Shown in pieces: positions 16,986-25,581 of a stretch of 64,000 nucleotides of DNA. The notes under the pieces were generated by a model. The model ran no database searches and was not told the origin of the DNA. It saw nothing but the letters and a program-made list of their open reading frames with translations. The DNA comes from Hymenobacter guriensis (GTDB lineage Bacteria; Bacteroidota; Bacteroidia; Cytophagales; Hymenobacteraceae). The stretch spans positions 558,001 through 622,000 of the forward strand of contig NZ_JADWYK010000001.1 of assembly GCF_015773195.1 (NCBI RefSeq), read 5' to 3'. Position 1 is the first letter of the stretch, and each line of letters starts with the position of its first letter. A program made the position numbers and the translations under genes.

Positions 16986-17705
16986 ATGACCAACCACCTA
17001 CGACGCCTGCTGGCCGGAGCGGCCTTGTTTCTCACGGAGTTTGCTTTGGTGGTGCTGGTGGGCGTATTAGGAGTGGCCGGCTTTCTGTACATCAGCCGGG
17101 AAGTGCTGGACCAGCACGCGGCCCCGTTCGACGAAGCGGCCTTCCGCTGGACGCAGCAGTTTTTTGGGCAGAAGCGGCAGCAGTGGGTGGAGGCGGTTAC
17201 GTTTCTGGCTTCCCGCAACTTCATCGTGGCCGCCTCCCTGGCGCTGATTGGCTGGTTTCTGGTGCTGCGGCGGCACCGCTGGTATACGCTCATGGTGCCG
17301 GTGGTAGCCCTGGGCGGCATCTGCCTTAATCTGGTGCTCAAGAACATCTACCAGCGCCCCCGGCCACTACTGCCGCTCACCTCGGCCAGCGGTCTGAGCT
17401 TTCCTAGCGGGCACGCCATGATTTCGGCCTGCTTCTACGGGCTGCTCATTTACTTAGTGTCCACACATGTGCGGCAGCACCGTGGGCTGCGGGTAGCGCT
17501 GATGGTAGGACTAAGCTTACTGATCCTGCTGATCGGGGCTACGCGGGTGTACCTGCGGGTACATTACGCCACCGATGTGCTGGCCGGCTTCCTGGCGGGC
17601 ATTACTTGGCTGCTGATTGCCATTCCGTTGATCCGACGCCTGGAAAAAATGATTAGAAGACGCTTTCAGCGCAGCCCGCAATTAGTTGAAAAACAGGCTC
17701 AGTAG
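16986..17705 (+). CDS. PAP2-type membrane phosphatase (copy 1)
   Basis: 239 residues with about six hydrophobic segments. The three PAP2 motifs are present in order: KNIYQRPRP (KX6RP type), SFPSGHAM (PSGH) and ATRVYLRVHYATDVLAG (SRX5HX3D type). Such enzymes remove phosphate from lipid phosphates such as phosphatidate or undecaprenyl pyrophosphate at the outer face of the inner membrane. It opens with MTNHLRRLLAGAALFLTEFA, closely matching the copy downstream of the tRNA at 18013, so the two look like an old duplication. Confidence 0.9.
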   Translation: MTNHLRRLLAGAALFLTEFALVVLVGVLGVAGFLYISREVLDQHAAPFDEAAFRWTQQFFGQKRQQWVEAVTFLASRNFIVAASLALIGWFLVLRRHRWYTLMVPVVALGGICLNLVLKNIYQRPRPLLPLTSASGLSFPSGHAMISACFYGLLIYLVSTHVRQHRGLRVALMVGLSLLILLIGATRVYLRVHYATDVLAGFLAGITWLLIAIPLIRRLEKMIRRRFQRSPQLVEKQAQ

Positions 17706-17747
17706 CGCGCATTCGCAATTTATTTTACGAAAATATTAACCCCTGGC

Positions 17748-17779
17748 TTGACTTTCCCGGAAATAGGCCCGTATCTTTG
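17748..17779 (+). promoter_or_regulatory. Promoter of tRNA-Leu
   Basis: TTG at 17748-17750, a 21-base spacer, then TATCTTTG at 17772-17779. The -7 element matches TAnnTTTG. The transcript would begin about 45 bases before the mature tRNA. Confidence 0.65.
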
Positions 17780-17829
17780 CAACGTCAAAAGGCTACTCTT
17801 CTAAGAGTTCAGGCCTGAGACAAATAGCT

Positions 17830-17914
17830 GCGCTTGTGGCGAAATTGGTAGACGCGCTGTCTTCAGGCGGCAGTTCCGCAAGGTGTGAGAGTTCGAGTCT
17901 CTCCGAGCGCACCA
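17830..17914 (+). tRNA. tRNA-Leu (anticodon CAG)
   Basis: Acceptor GCGCTTG pairs with CGAGCGC, followed by discriminator A and an encoded CCA. The anticodon arm CTGTC-TTCAGGC-GGCAG places CAG in the loop. The long variable arm (GGCAGTTCCGCAAGGTGTG region) and the TTCGAGTCT T-loop are class II features of tRNA-Leu. It lies between two PAP2 genes. Confidence 0.95.
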
Positions 17915-17919
17915 CGAAA

Positions 17920-17947
17920 GCTGGTCCTTTTCAGGGCCGGCTTTTTT
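17920..17947 (+). terminator. Terminator after tRNA-Leu
   Basis: GCTGGTCCT pairs fully (allowing G-U) with AGGGCCGGC over a TTTTC-type loop and is followed by TTTTTTG. Confidence 0.85.
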
Positions 17948-18012
17948 GTTTTGGCGCCTGGGTGGCCGGGGCGCTAACCCCATCTGGCCCGCCTGCGTTG
18001 AGCACACAACGT

Positions 18013-18663
18013 ATGCGCAACCACCTTGCCCGTCTGCTGGCCCGCCTAGCCGTACTCACCACCGAAGCGGCGGTGCTGGGGTTGGTGTTTGGGGCTGCGC
18101 TGCTGCTGTTTTTTTACCTCACCCGCGTGGTGTTTGTGGAAAGGTCGGCAGCGCTGGATGGCTGGGCGTTTCAGCAGCTGGATTCCCTGCGGGCCGCTTG
18201 GCCGGGCCTGACGCCCTGGGTCCGGGCCATTACGTTTTTTGCATCGTTGCCGTGGCTGGTGGCGGCGGGCCTGCTGATACCGGCCGGGCTGGCCCGCGCC
18301 GGCCATCGGCGCGAAGCCTGGGAAGTGCTGCTGGCGGTGGCCGGCGCGGCCTTGTTCAACCAGCTGCTCAAGCTGCATTACCACCGCATCCGCCCCGACT
18401 CGGCTTTGCTGCCCCAGTCTGGCCTGAGCTTTCCCAGCGGCCACGCCATGATTGGCATGGCCCTTTACGGTTGCCTGGCCTGGCTCCTGTGGCAACACGG
18501 GCGCCACCCGATATGGGCGCTGCTGCTGGTCGCGTGGGCAGTACTCATCGGGGCTACGCGGGTGTACCTGCACGTACACTTCGCCACCGATGTGCTGGCC
18601 GGCTTTGCCGCCGGGCTGGTGTGGCTGGCCTTGTTGCGGCTGGCAATGAAGGTGAAAGTGTGA
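18013..18663 (+). CDS. PAP2-type membrane phosphatase (copy 2)
   Basis: 216 residues from the ATG at 18013. The start MRNHLARLLARLAVLTTEAA resembles copy 1, and all three catalytic motifs are kept: KLHYHRIRPD, LSFPSGHAMIG and ATRVYLHVHFATDVLAG. Like copy 1 it probably dephosphorylates lipid (pyro)phosphates. A longer open frame reaching back to 17836 merely reads through the tRNA and its terminator, so it is not part of the gene. The two copies differ throughout their central membrane segments, suggesting separate substrates. Confidence 0.9.
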   Translation: MRNHLARLLARLAVLTTEAAVLGLVFGAALLLFFYLTRVVFVERSAALDGWAFQQLDSLRAAWPGLTPWVRAITFFASLPWLVAAGLLIPAGLARAGHRREAWEVLLAVAGAALFNQLLKLHYHRIRPDSALLPQSGLSFPSGHAMIGMALYGCLAWLLWQHGRHPIWALLLVAWAVLIGATRVYLHVHFATDVLAGFAAGLVWLALLRLAMKVKV

Positions 18664-18674
18664 GCTGGTGAGTC

Positions 18675-18836
18675 GTCATTGCGAGGAGGCACAACGAAGC
18701 CATCTGTCCTCGGAAATGTGTTTCCCGTACTTTCACTAAAAAGCCCTTACCCGTCACGCACGAGTAAGGGCTTTTTACATTTCAGGGCTTAGCACGCTGC
18801 CCAGAACGGACTTGCTTTGCCTCTCCCTCGCAATTA
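18675..18836. repeat. Degenerate copy of the GTCATTGCGAGC element (class A)
   Basis: The left arm (18675-18710) reads GTCATTGCGAGGAGGCACAA and continues AACGAAGCCATCTGTCCT. The right arm (18803-18836) is a recognisable but decayed reverse complement. An internal terminator hairpin lies at 18738-18775, as in the 155-bp copies at 43874 and 48998. Total length is about 162 bp. Confidence 0.7.
18738..18775. terminator. Terminator hairpin inside the class A repeat
   Basis: AAAAAGCCCTTAC pairs with GTAAGGGCTTTTT. It lies between the convergent PAP2 and GAF genes and can serve both. Confidence 0.85.
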
Positions 18837-18884
18837 CACATTGCCCTCATTGGCACATTATCCACATTCAACCACATTCGCACA

Positions 18885-21221
18885 TTAAAGCCTCACCTTC
18901 ACCCGCAAAGCCAGCAGGCCTTTCACGCCCTGCAGCTCTTCGAGGCCCAGCTCTTCTACCTCGGGCTCCAGCAGGTTGCGGTCCTGCAGGTAGTCGATGT
19001 ACTCCATGTACTCGGCAGCTTCACGGGCCTGGCTGTACACCAGCGCCAGGTGGCCGGGCTGGGTGAGCCGCTCCCCGGTACCCTGCACGGTGGCCTTATC
19101 AATGCGCTTCTTGATGATTTCGTAGCGGATGTTGTAGGCTCCGTCCACGTCGAACTGCCGCTCATCCTGGCGGAAGCGGATGCTGAGCGGCTGGCCGTGG
19201 ATGAGCACCAGCTGGGTGGTTTCCAGCGGCAGCGGCAGCTGCTTCTTGAGGGCCGCCGTGCGCCGCGTGATTTCCACCATAGCCAGCAGCTGCCACAGGC
19301 GCAGGTTTTTCAGGAAGATGAGGTCAAACGGCTTGTTTTCTACCAGGGAGGCGCCCACATAGATGTTGAACTCCACCCCATCGGTTTTGAAGCGCTGGAA
19401 GTAGTGCGGAAACATTTTCTGCGCTTTTTCTTCCTCTTCGTCGAGGTAGTCACTCACCATGTCGTTGAGGATGGTCACACTCTGCTCGAAAGCTTTGCGG
19501 CGTTTGTAGAGGATGCCCAGCTCCGGGTCGATGTGGTTCCAGTACTCGGCAATGACGGGGCGCAACTCCGGCGTATTTTGGGCCAGGTACTCAAACAGCG
19601 GCTCCACCTGCGTGCGCAAGGAGTCTAGGATGGTTACCTCGTCGCCCGTTACCAGGCTCTGGCGCAGGCGGCGCAGGTTTTTGTTGACGTAGAACTTCAG
19701 CTCGTCCAGAATAGGCAGGGCCTGCTGCTCGGAGGCCTTTTTAAGGGCCTTGTTGGCTAAAGAGAGCTGCTCAATCAGGTCGGCCTGGATGGCTTCGTTG
19801 CGGGCCGTGCTGCTGCCCCTGATGTCGCTGGAGCCGTGCAGCGGGTACACCTCGTGGAAGATGATGTCCTCCATTTCAGCGTTTTTGTTGCCGTCTTCCA
19901 GCTGGCTGAGTAGGTTGAGGGCGGCATCGGTAAAGCGCCACTCCATCGTGGGGTGAATGGCCGTGAACTTCTCCTTCACAATGGCCTGCACCCGCGTCTG
20001 GATTTCCTCGGCGTTGCGCTTCACCGCCACCGCAAACAGCGGCACAAACTGGTTTACCTTCTCCAGGCAAAACTCGTCCAGGTCGCCGATCTGGGGGGAG
20101 CCCAGCTCCAGCAAACCCACCGTATCGTCGCCGTAGGGCAGCAAGGCGAGGATGGCCGAGCGAATGCCCAGGCCCAGGATCTGCTGGCGCAGGTCCTCAG
20201 GCAGGTCGGCGGTTTCCACATTTTCCAGAATCAGCGGCTGGCGGTCTACCATCAGGCGGGCGTAGATCTGCCGGAAGCCGGCGCTGGCCTCCTGCTGCTT
20301 GGCCAGCTGCTTGGTGATGAAGCTGTGGTTGATTTTGCGGCCAAAATCAACGAAGGCGCGCTTTTTCTCGTCGTAGGCGGCAATGCCCAGCTGCAGAAAC
20401 GGCCGGCCAAACAGTACCCGCAGCTTTTCCTGAATCTGCTCCAGCCGGTCGGAAGCCTGCAGCACGTCGCGCTCCAGCAGGTCGTACTTCAGCTCCGACA
20501 GGATTTCCTGGTCCGTCACGTCTACCAGGTGCATAATGTTGAAGCCGCTCAGCTCGAAATGCTCGGGCGGCAGCATTTCCTTCCATACGTCCAGCCGGTG
20601 CAGGTTGTGGCTTAAGTGCTCTATCTGCTCCGGCGTGAGCTCCGGAGGTGTACCCACTACCTGCACGTCCACAAACGTGGAGTTGAAATCGAGGCCGTAG
20701 TGCCGGTACAGGCCAATGCTGTAATCGGGCACCGTGAATACAATGGTGGTATTCCAGGGTAGCTGCACGTCGTATACCTTCTCCAGAATCAGCAGGTACG
20801 CCATGCGCGCCATGTAGATTTCCAGGGTGGCCGCGTCTACATTCAGCGGCTGCTTGATGGTGCTGTTGGCATTGAGCAGCACTTCCCTGAAGCGCGGCGT
20901 CTGATAAAAGCTATAGCGGGTAAAGGGCGGCGTCACCCCGCTGATATCCTTGTTGAAAGAAGCCGGCGGAAACACGGCCAGCATCAGCGTTTCGGTCAGA
21001 TCACAGCCGCACTCCAAATCGTGCATATCAGTGATGCAACCCCGGCTCCAGGCAGCCTCCTCTACCTGCGTCATCACGGCGCGGGCCAGGGCGGCCGTGC
21101 CCGCGTTGGCATCGTGCTGGCGGCTGCTCCAGTACTTGATAAGGGGCTCGAAGCTGAGCGAAGTCTTGAAAGGAAAGAAGCCGGTAGAGGCCGGGCGTTC
21201 CAGCGTGTTCACGTTTGTCAT
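18885..21221 (-). CDS. Large cytosolic GAF-domain protein of unknown function
   Basis: 778 residues from the ATG at 21221 (MTNVNTLERPASTGFFPFKT). No signal peptide or membrane segment is seen. The middle third resembles a GAF domain (LMVDRQPLILENVETADLPE, GIRSAILALLPYGDDTVGLL, ELGSPQIGDLDEFCLEKVNQ). It is flanked by helical regions, including a C-terminal half rich in Glu, Leu and Lys (SLANKALKKASEQQALPILD, YKRRKAFEQSVTILNDMVSD). No histidine kinase, GGDEF or DNA-binding motif is present, so any output domain is unrecognised. It resembles long GAF proteins that are widespread in Cytophagales. It is probably a sensor or scaffold, but this is inference. Confidence 0.75.
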   Translation of the reverse strand: MTNVNTLERPASTGFFPFKTSLSFEPLIKYWSSRQHDANAGTAALARAVMTQVEEAAWSRGCITDMHDLECGCDLTETLMLAVFPPASFNKDISGVTPPFTRYSFYQTPRFREVLLNANSTIKQPLNVDAATLEIYMARMAYLLILEKVYDVQLPWNTTIVFTVPDYSIGLYRHYGLDFNSTFVDVQVVGTPPELTPEQIEHLSHNLHRLDVWKEMLPPEHFELSGFNIMHLVDVTDQEILSELKYDLLERDVLQASDRLEQIQEKLRVLFGRPFLQLGIAAYDEKKRAFVDFGRKINHSFITKQLAKQQEASAGFRQIYARLMVDRQPLILENVETADLPEDLRQQILGLGIRSAILALLPYGDDTVGLLELGSPQIGDLDEFCLEKVNQFVPLFAVAVKRNAEEIQTRVQAIVKEKFTAIHPTMEWRFTDAALNLLSQLEDGNKNAEMEDIIFHEVYPLHGSSDIRGSSTARNEAIQADLIEQLSLANKALKKASEQQALPILDELKFYVNKNLRRLRQSLVTGDEVTILDSLRTQVEPLFEYLAQNTPELRPVIAEYWNHIDPELGILYKRRKAFEQSVTILNDMVSDYLDEEEEKAQKMFPHYFQRFKTDGVEFNIYVGASLVENKPFDLIFLKNLRLWQLLAMVEITRRTAALKKQLPLPLETTQLVLIHGQPLSIRFRQDERQFDVDGAYNIRYEIIKKRIDKATVQGTGERLTQPGHLALVYSQAREAAEYMEYIDYLQDRNLLEPEVEELGLEELQGVKGLLALRVKVRL

Positions 21222-21305
21222 ACAGTCGGGGCTGGCCGGGGCACGCCACAATGTGGCGGCCGGGGGCCATGCCGGCGTATACGCGAAAAGGGGGGCGGCG
21301 GCTGC

Positions 21306-21845
21306 CTACTTGCGGGTGAGCCTGATGGGCACGATGCCGTTGTTGCCGGCCGGGTCGGTGAGGTCCAGGGGGCGCCCATCCAGCTGCAGTGTTTTCACGC
21401 GGTTGCGGTAGCAGGTGCAGCAGCCATCGGCCTCAAAGCTTCCCTCGATGTTCACGTCTGTCAGTTCGTAGCGCTGGGCGGGTTTGGCATTCGGCAACAG
21501 GATGCTGTATGTGTAGTCTTCGGTCACCAGGGTGTCGCGGGCCGGGAAGGGCAACGTACGGTCAAGCCGGATAGAATCCGCTACGGCCGTTCGGCGCAGG
21601 ACTATGCGGGTCGTATCCCGGCGGGGCGTTACTTTTTCGCTGACGGCCTGACGGATCAGCTGAATGGTATCCAGCTCTGCGGCCCGGAAGCCATTGCCGG
21701 TCGCCGAAGAATCGACGCTGAACTGCAGATAAATAGCGTCAGCGTGCGCATCCTGGCAGTCGTCGCAGGTGGAGCTGCCGCAGCAGGCTGCCAGGCTCAG
21801 CAGAAGCCCCAGAAATAAGATACCAAGTGAAAAGCGTGTGGCCAT
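21306..21845 (-). CDS. Small Cys-rich lipoprotein of unknown function
   Basis: 179 residues from the ATG at 21845. The lipoprotein signal is LFLGLLLSLAACC, followed by a short CGSSTCDDCQDA cluster. A later CCTCYRNR motif adds three more cysteines. The body has a beta-rich look (TRIVLRRTAV, EDYTYSILLP) and ends NNGIVPIRLTRK. No family recognised. A terminator lies just upstream of the gene at 21894-21933. Confidence 0.65.
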   Translation of the reverse strand: MATRFSLGILFLGLLLSLAACCGSSTCDDCQDAHADAIYLQFSVDSSATGNGFRAAELDTIQLIRQAVSEKVTPRRDTTRIVLRRTAVADSIRLDRTLPFPARDTLVTEDYTYSILLPNAKPAQRYELTDVNIEGSFEADGCCTCYRNRVKTLQLDGRPLDLTDPAGNNGIVPIRLTRK

Positions 21846-21893
21846 AAGGTTACAAAGATACGGCCGCCATCGGCCCCTGTTTGGGAGGGGCAC

Positions 21894-21933
21894 AAAAGAA
21901 ACGCCGGCTCCTGCAGGAGTCGGCGTTTCTTTT
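21894..21933 (-). terminator. Terminator downstream of the T9SS cargo gene
   Basis: AAAAGAAACGCCG and CGGCGTTTCTTTT form a 13-bp stem with an inner CTCCTGCAGGAG palindrome, 16 bases past the stop at 21949. Confidence 0.9.
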
Positions 21934-21948
21934 GCTTTATCGGCAAGG

Positions 21949-22833
21949 TCAATTCTTGACGAAGCGTTGGGTTTCGGTACCAGTGCGGGTAGTTATTTTC
22001 AGGTAGTACGTGCCCCGGCTGAGGTCCTGGGTGGGCAGGTCGAAGGTGTGACTGCCTTTTTCCTGCTCCGCCTGCAAGAGCGTCCGCAGGGTGGTGCCGC
22101 GGCTGTCGAGCAGCTCTATCAGCACGCTGCCGGACTTTGGCACGTCATATTGTACCTGGCTGCGCGGCTCTATTGGATTAGGGTACACGCTCATACGGCC
22201 GGGCGCCGACAGAACGGCCGAGGCGGAAGAGCGCGCCGACGCAGCCGGATCAAACAGCAGGAAACGCGTGCCGGTAAACTGGGCGTCAGGCTTTGATAAA
22301 CGCTGCTTTTGGGGCTTGCTGTCCAGGGGCTGGCTGGCATCGGGCTGGGTGTATTTCTGCCGGATAGCCTGCAGGTCAGTGGTCCATTTCTCACGTTGCG
22401 GCTGCACCTCGGCGGCCAGTGCCTGAATCTGCGGCTCGTACTTTTTGGCCAGCTGCTTTACCTCCCGCTCTACTTTCTGCCGGGCTTCGCGCAGGTCGCG
22501 GGCCTGCTGGCGCTGGGCTTCCGTCAGCTCCGGGCGCTGGCCTTTGGGCGCTCCGGCCGGCTGCAGGCTGCGCCGAAACTCCCGCTGCTGTTTCTGCAGG
22601 GAACTGAGCTGCGCCCGGCACTCAGCCACCTGCGCCCGGTCAGCGGCACTAAGCTGGGCGTCGAGCTTCAGCCTCTGCTGGCGTACTACCGGCAGCACCT
22701 GCTGTTGGATGTACGTCTGAGTTTCCTGGCGAACGGGGTTGGGCGTGTGGGCGGCCACCGAGAAATGAGGGCTGCCCAGCAGCAGCAAAGCCAGCGTACT
22801 GAGGCGGGCAACGGTCAATAGTGAGGTCTTCAT
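21949..22833 (-). CDS. Secreted coiled-coil protein with T9SS type A sorting domain
   Basis: 294 residues from the ATG at 22833. A signal peptide (LALLLLGSPHFSVAA) precedes a long helical, Gln/Arg-rich region (ETQTYIQQQVLPVVRQQRLK, SLQKQQREFRRSLQ, RDLREARQKVEREVKQLAKK) like that of periplasmic CpxP/Spy-type proteins. The C-terminus is a type A sorting domain (VYPNPIEPRSQVQYD, LLDSRGTTLRTLL, LSRGTYYLKI, ending QRFVKN), so it should be exported by T9SS. The Spy-like role is only a structural analogy. Confidence 0.78.
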   Translation of the reverse strand: MKTSLLTVARLSTLALLLLGSPHFSVAAHTPNPVRQETQTYIQQQVLPVVRQQRLKLDAQLSAADRAQVAECRAQLSSLQKQQREFRRSLQPAGAPKGQRPELTEAQRQQARDLREARQKVEREVKQLAKKYEPQIQALAAEVQPQREKWTTDLQAIRQKYTQPDASQPLDSKPQKQRLSKPDAQFTGTRFLLFDPAASARSSASAVLSAPGRMSVYPNPIEPRSQVQYDVPKSGSVLIELLDSRGTTLRTLLQAEQEKGSHTFDLPTQDLSRGTYYLKITTRTGTETQRFVKN

Positions 22834-22907
22834 AAGGGCAGTAACGAACAAATGAGCGATGCTGTATAGAGGCCCCAACTAACTTCGGGTTTAAAGACCA
22901 AAAAAAT

Positions 22908-22940
22908 AAAACCGCTCCGGCAGGGTGCCAGAGCGGTTTT
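22908..22940 (-). terminator. Terminator after the lipoprotein gene at 22967-23665
   Basis: AAAACCGCTC pairs with GAGCGGTTTT around a GGCAGGGTGCC core. It lies 27 bases beyond the stop codon. Confidence 0.85.
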
Positions 22941-22966
22941 AACATCAGCCTGCTGAGGCTAGCAGC

Positions 22967-23665
22967 TTAGTCCTCATGCGGCTGGGTGGTAGAAGCCGCC
23001 GCAGGCGCCAGCTCTATTTCCTGCCCGGTACCATCCGGAGTGCCTTCGCCCAACATGGGGCCGGCCGTGATGAGATGGGTCCGCAGGCGGGTAGCGGCGC
23101 TGTCGAGCTGGGGCTTGATCTGAGCCAGGGCCTGGCGCAGAGCTTCGGCATCAGCGAGGCGGGGCGCGGCTGTCTGGGAGTAGCCGTGGTACATAGCCAC
23201 CCGCACGTTGGAGCTGCCCGTACCTATGTAGGAACCCACAACCTCTCCATTGGCATCAATTACCTGCAGCTCGGCACGCAGCTTGGTGCGGAAGTACTCA
23301 ATAGGGATGCCCAGCAGGCTGGGCGTGAGCATACCCAGCATCTGAATAACGTGGAATCCTTTGCCACCGCGCGTGATCCAAGCTTCCGTCACCTGCAGCT
23401 TCATGTAGCCGAATTTGGCGCTGCTGTCGTTTGGCTCAAGCAGGTTCTGCTTGGCTTCGCGCTGAAAAATCTGAATCGGGTCGGTGGTGGCTTCATCCTC
23501 AACGCGGTTGAGAGGCCCGTTTTCCACCGCAACTTCCAGGGCGGGCAGTCGCGTCGTCAACGCCGCCGGATTGGGTTTAAACATGATCCGGTCGGCGGAG
23601 CGGCAGCTACCCAGGAGTAAGGCCGGTAAAGCACAAAGTAATACAGCGCGGTGTAGAAGTAGCAT
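22967..23665 (-). CDS. Lipoprotein of unknown function
   Basis: 232 residues. The N-terminus is a lipoprotein signal (LCALPALLLGSC, Cys about 21). The body has RLPALEVAVENGPLNRVEDE, a hydrophobic stretch (HVIQMLGMLTPSLLGIPIEY) and a helical C-terminal tail ending in a low-complexity PAAASTTQPHED. No family recognised. The upstream intergenic region is unusually AT-rich and holds an operator-like palindrome (23852-23869). Confidence 0.65.
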   Translation of the reverse strand: MLLLHRAVLLCALPALLLGSCRSADRIMFKPNPAALTTRLPALEVAVENGPLNRVEDEATTDPIQIFQREAKQNLLEPNDSSAKFGYMKLQVTEAWITRGGKGFHVIQMLGMLTPSLLGIPIEYFRTKLRAELQVIDANGEVVGSYIGTGSSNVRVAMYHGYSQTAAPRLADAEALRQALAQIKPQLDSAATRLRTHLITAGPMLGEGTPDGTGQEIELAPAAASTTQPHED

Positions 23666-23851
23666 GGTGGTTAGACGAGTAGTGTAGCGTTGAAGTTCCG
23701 AAAGTAACAGACTGATATATAAATACGTGCATTTTATAATAGGAGTATAATGTTTACTTTTTGACTTATTATCAGATAGCCAAAATTTATTTATTTAATC
23801 CAACAATATGTTGTACAAATCATTCGAAAGAGCCTCCTCTAGCGCTTGCGT

Positions 23852-23869
23852 GTCACATTATCATGTGAC
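23852..23869. promoter_or_regulatory. Operator-like palindrome
   Basis: GTCACAT-TATC-ATGTGAC is a perfect 7-bp inverted repeat with a 4-base centre, in the AT-rich region upstream of the lipoprotein gene. The size fits a dimeric regulator site; which regulator is unknown. Confidence 0.4.
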
Positions 23870-23957
23870 TCAGAAAATGGTGTGATAGAACATTGCCAAT
23901 AATACAACAAGCACTATGAAGCAGTGTAGCATGTCTTGGGTTAGGGCCTAAAAACAG

Positions 23958-23992
23958 GTTTCCCCGTTCCTAGCCAGCAGAAACGGGGAAAC
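23958..23992 (-). terminator. Terminator of the symporter gene
   Basis: GTTTCCCCGTT pairs with AACGGGGAAAC, 28 bases beyond the stop at 24020. Confidence 0.85.
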
Positions 23993-24019
23993 GGATATCT
24001 TACCGGATTTACGAAGCCT

Positions 24020-25435
24020 CTAGTGATGCGCCAGGCTGCTGTCCGCCTCAGCCAGATCCAGCACCGGGTCGGGCGCCACAAAATTGTCGACGAACTCGCC
24101 CTCCCAACGGGCTACCACGGCCGTAGCCAGGCAGTTGCCCAGCACGTTCACTGCCGTGCGGGCCATGTCCATCAGCGCATCAATGCCCAGGATGATGAAC
24201 ACCGGCCACGACGGCAGGTTAAACGAAGCCACCGTGGCCAGCAGAATCACGAGGGAAGCGCGCGGTACGCCCGCTACGCCTTTGCTGGTGAGCATAAGCG
24301 TAAACACCATCACCAACTGCTGGCCAAACGACAGATCGATGCCGGCAGCCTGCGCCACAAACACCGCCGCCAACGACAGGTAGAGGGTGGTGCCATCGAG
24401 GTTGAAGGAATAGCCCGTGGGCATTACAAAGGCTACCACCCGGCGCGGCACCCCAATACTTTCCATGGCCTCCATGGCGCGGGGCAGCGCCGCCTCCGAC
24501 GACGTAGTGGCAAAGGCAATGCTCACGGGTTCGGCAATGGCCTGAATAAAGCGCCGGAGCGGGATGCGGGCAATCAGCGCAATGGGCAGTAGCACCAGCA
24601 GCACGAAGGCCAGCAGCGCCGCGTAGAGCGTCAGCAGCAGCTTGAAAGCATTGAACAGCGGATCGAAGCCCATTTTGCCCACTGTATAAGCCAGTGCGCC
24701 GCCCACCCCAATCGGGGCGAAGTACATAACCACGTTGGTGAACTTGAACATCACCTCCGAAAGGCTTTCCGACCACTCCAGCATGGGGCGGCGGTGCTTA
24801 CCGTGTACCATAGCCAGCCCAATGGCGAAGATGATGGCAAACACCACCACTTGCAGCACCTGCCCTTCGGCTATGGACTTGGCAATGTTTTCGGGAAAGA
24901 TGTGCAGGATGATGTCGCTCGTGCTTTGCTCCACGGCCTGCAGCTTCTCGGTATCGGCCGCAATGCCGGAACGGTCGATGCCGGCGCCGGCACGGGTGAG
25001 GTTGATGGCCGCCAGCCCGATGAACAGCGCAAACGTGGTGACGATTTCAAAGTAAATCAGCGCCTTCAGCCCCATACGGCCCACCTGCTTGAGGTCGGCG
25101 TGGCCGGCAATGCCTACCACCAGCGTAGCAAAAACCAGCGGCGCAATAATGGTTTTGACCAGTCGCAGGAATACGTCACTGAGCACTTTCAGCTGCACGG
25201 CCACCGTCGGAAAGTCGTGGCCTATTTCGGCCCCGACCAGCATACTCACCACAATCCAGAAGGTGAGGGAGCGGCGCTCGGTGGCGTAGGCAACCACGGC
25301 GGCCAGGGCCAGCCAACGGGCTACCCGGGCTGCTACCGGGTCCAGGGCCAGCAGCTGGTAGTTGGAAAGAACGGTGAGGATGGCAGCCAGCACGAGCAGC
25401 AGCCCGGCTAGCAGTGCGAAACGCGAAAACTTCAT
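24020..25435 (-). CDS. Dicarboxylate/amino acid:cation symporter (DAACS family)
   Basis: 471 residues from the ATG at 25435 (MKFSRFALLAG). About eight membrane helices are visible plus the hairpin-loop signatures of the GltP/DctA fold: TLVVGIAGHADLKQVGRMG, the serine-rich loop ATTSSEAALPRAMEAME, and VMPTGYSFNLDGTTLYLSLA. It imports C4-dicarboxylates or acidic amino acids with H+ or Na+ across the inner membrane. The sequence does not separate these substrates. It has its own terminator and is transcribed away from the dipeptide epimerase-like gene. Confidence 0.9.
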   Translation of the reverse strand: MKFSRFALLAGLLLVLAAILTVLSNYQLLALDPVAARVARWLALAAVVAYATERRSLTFWIVVSMLVGAEIGHDFPTVAVQLKVLSDVFLRLVKTIIAPLVFATLVVGIAGHADLKQVGRMGLKALIYFEIVTTFALFIGLAAINLTRAGAGIDRSGIAADTEKLQAVEQSTSDIILHIFPENIAKSIAEGQVLQVVVFAIIFAIGLAMVHGKHRRPMLEWSESLSEVMFKFTNVVMYFAPIGVGGALAYTVGKMGFDPLFNAFKLLLTLYAALLAFVLLVLLPIALIARIPLRRFIQAIAEPVSIAFATTSSEAALPRAMEAMESIGVPRRVVAFVMPTGYSFNLDGTTLYLSLAAVFVAQAAGIDLSFGQQLVMVFTLMLTSKGVAGVPRASLVILLATVASFNLPSWPVFIILGIDALMDMARTAVNVLGNCLATAVVARWEGEFVDNFVAPDPVLDLAEADSSLAHH

Positions 25436-25581
25436 GCGAAAACCAAGCAGAATAGATGGGAAGTCTGGCAAAGATAGGTTTTTAGGGCACGGCTGCCTTC
25501 GGCAACCTGCCTGGCGCGTAGTGCGGCGGATTACCGCCGTCCGTACCTTGCTGCCTCGCTTACTTTCGGCCCACCCCACCT

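Larger units (their letters stand above)
23666..24019. other. AT-rich intergenic region without a gene
   Basis: A 354-base stretch with no convincing open frame. From about 23700 to 23900 it is visibly AT-rich against GC-rich surroundings. It contains a perfect palindrome at 23852-23869 and, at its right end, the terminator of the symporter gene (23958-23992). No promoter with correct spacing was recognised. It is upstream of the lipoprotein gene that starts at 23665. Confidence 0.6.

Noticed and set aside
17836..18012. Upstream extension of the second PAP2 gene.
   Set aside because: It translates tRNA-Leu and its terminator; the ATG at 18013 matches the start of the first PAP2 copy.
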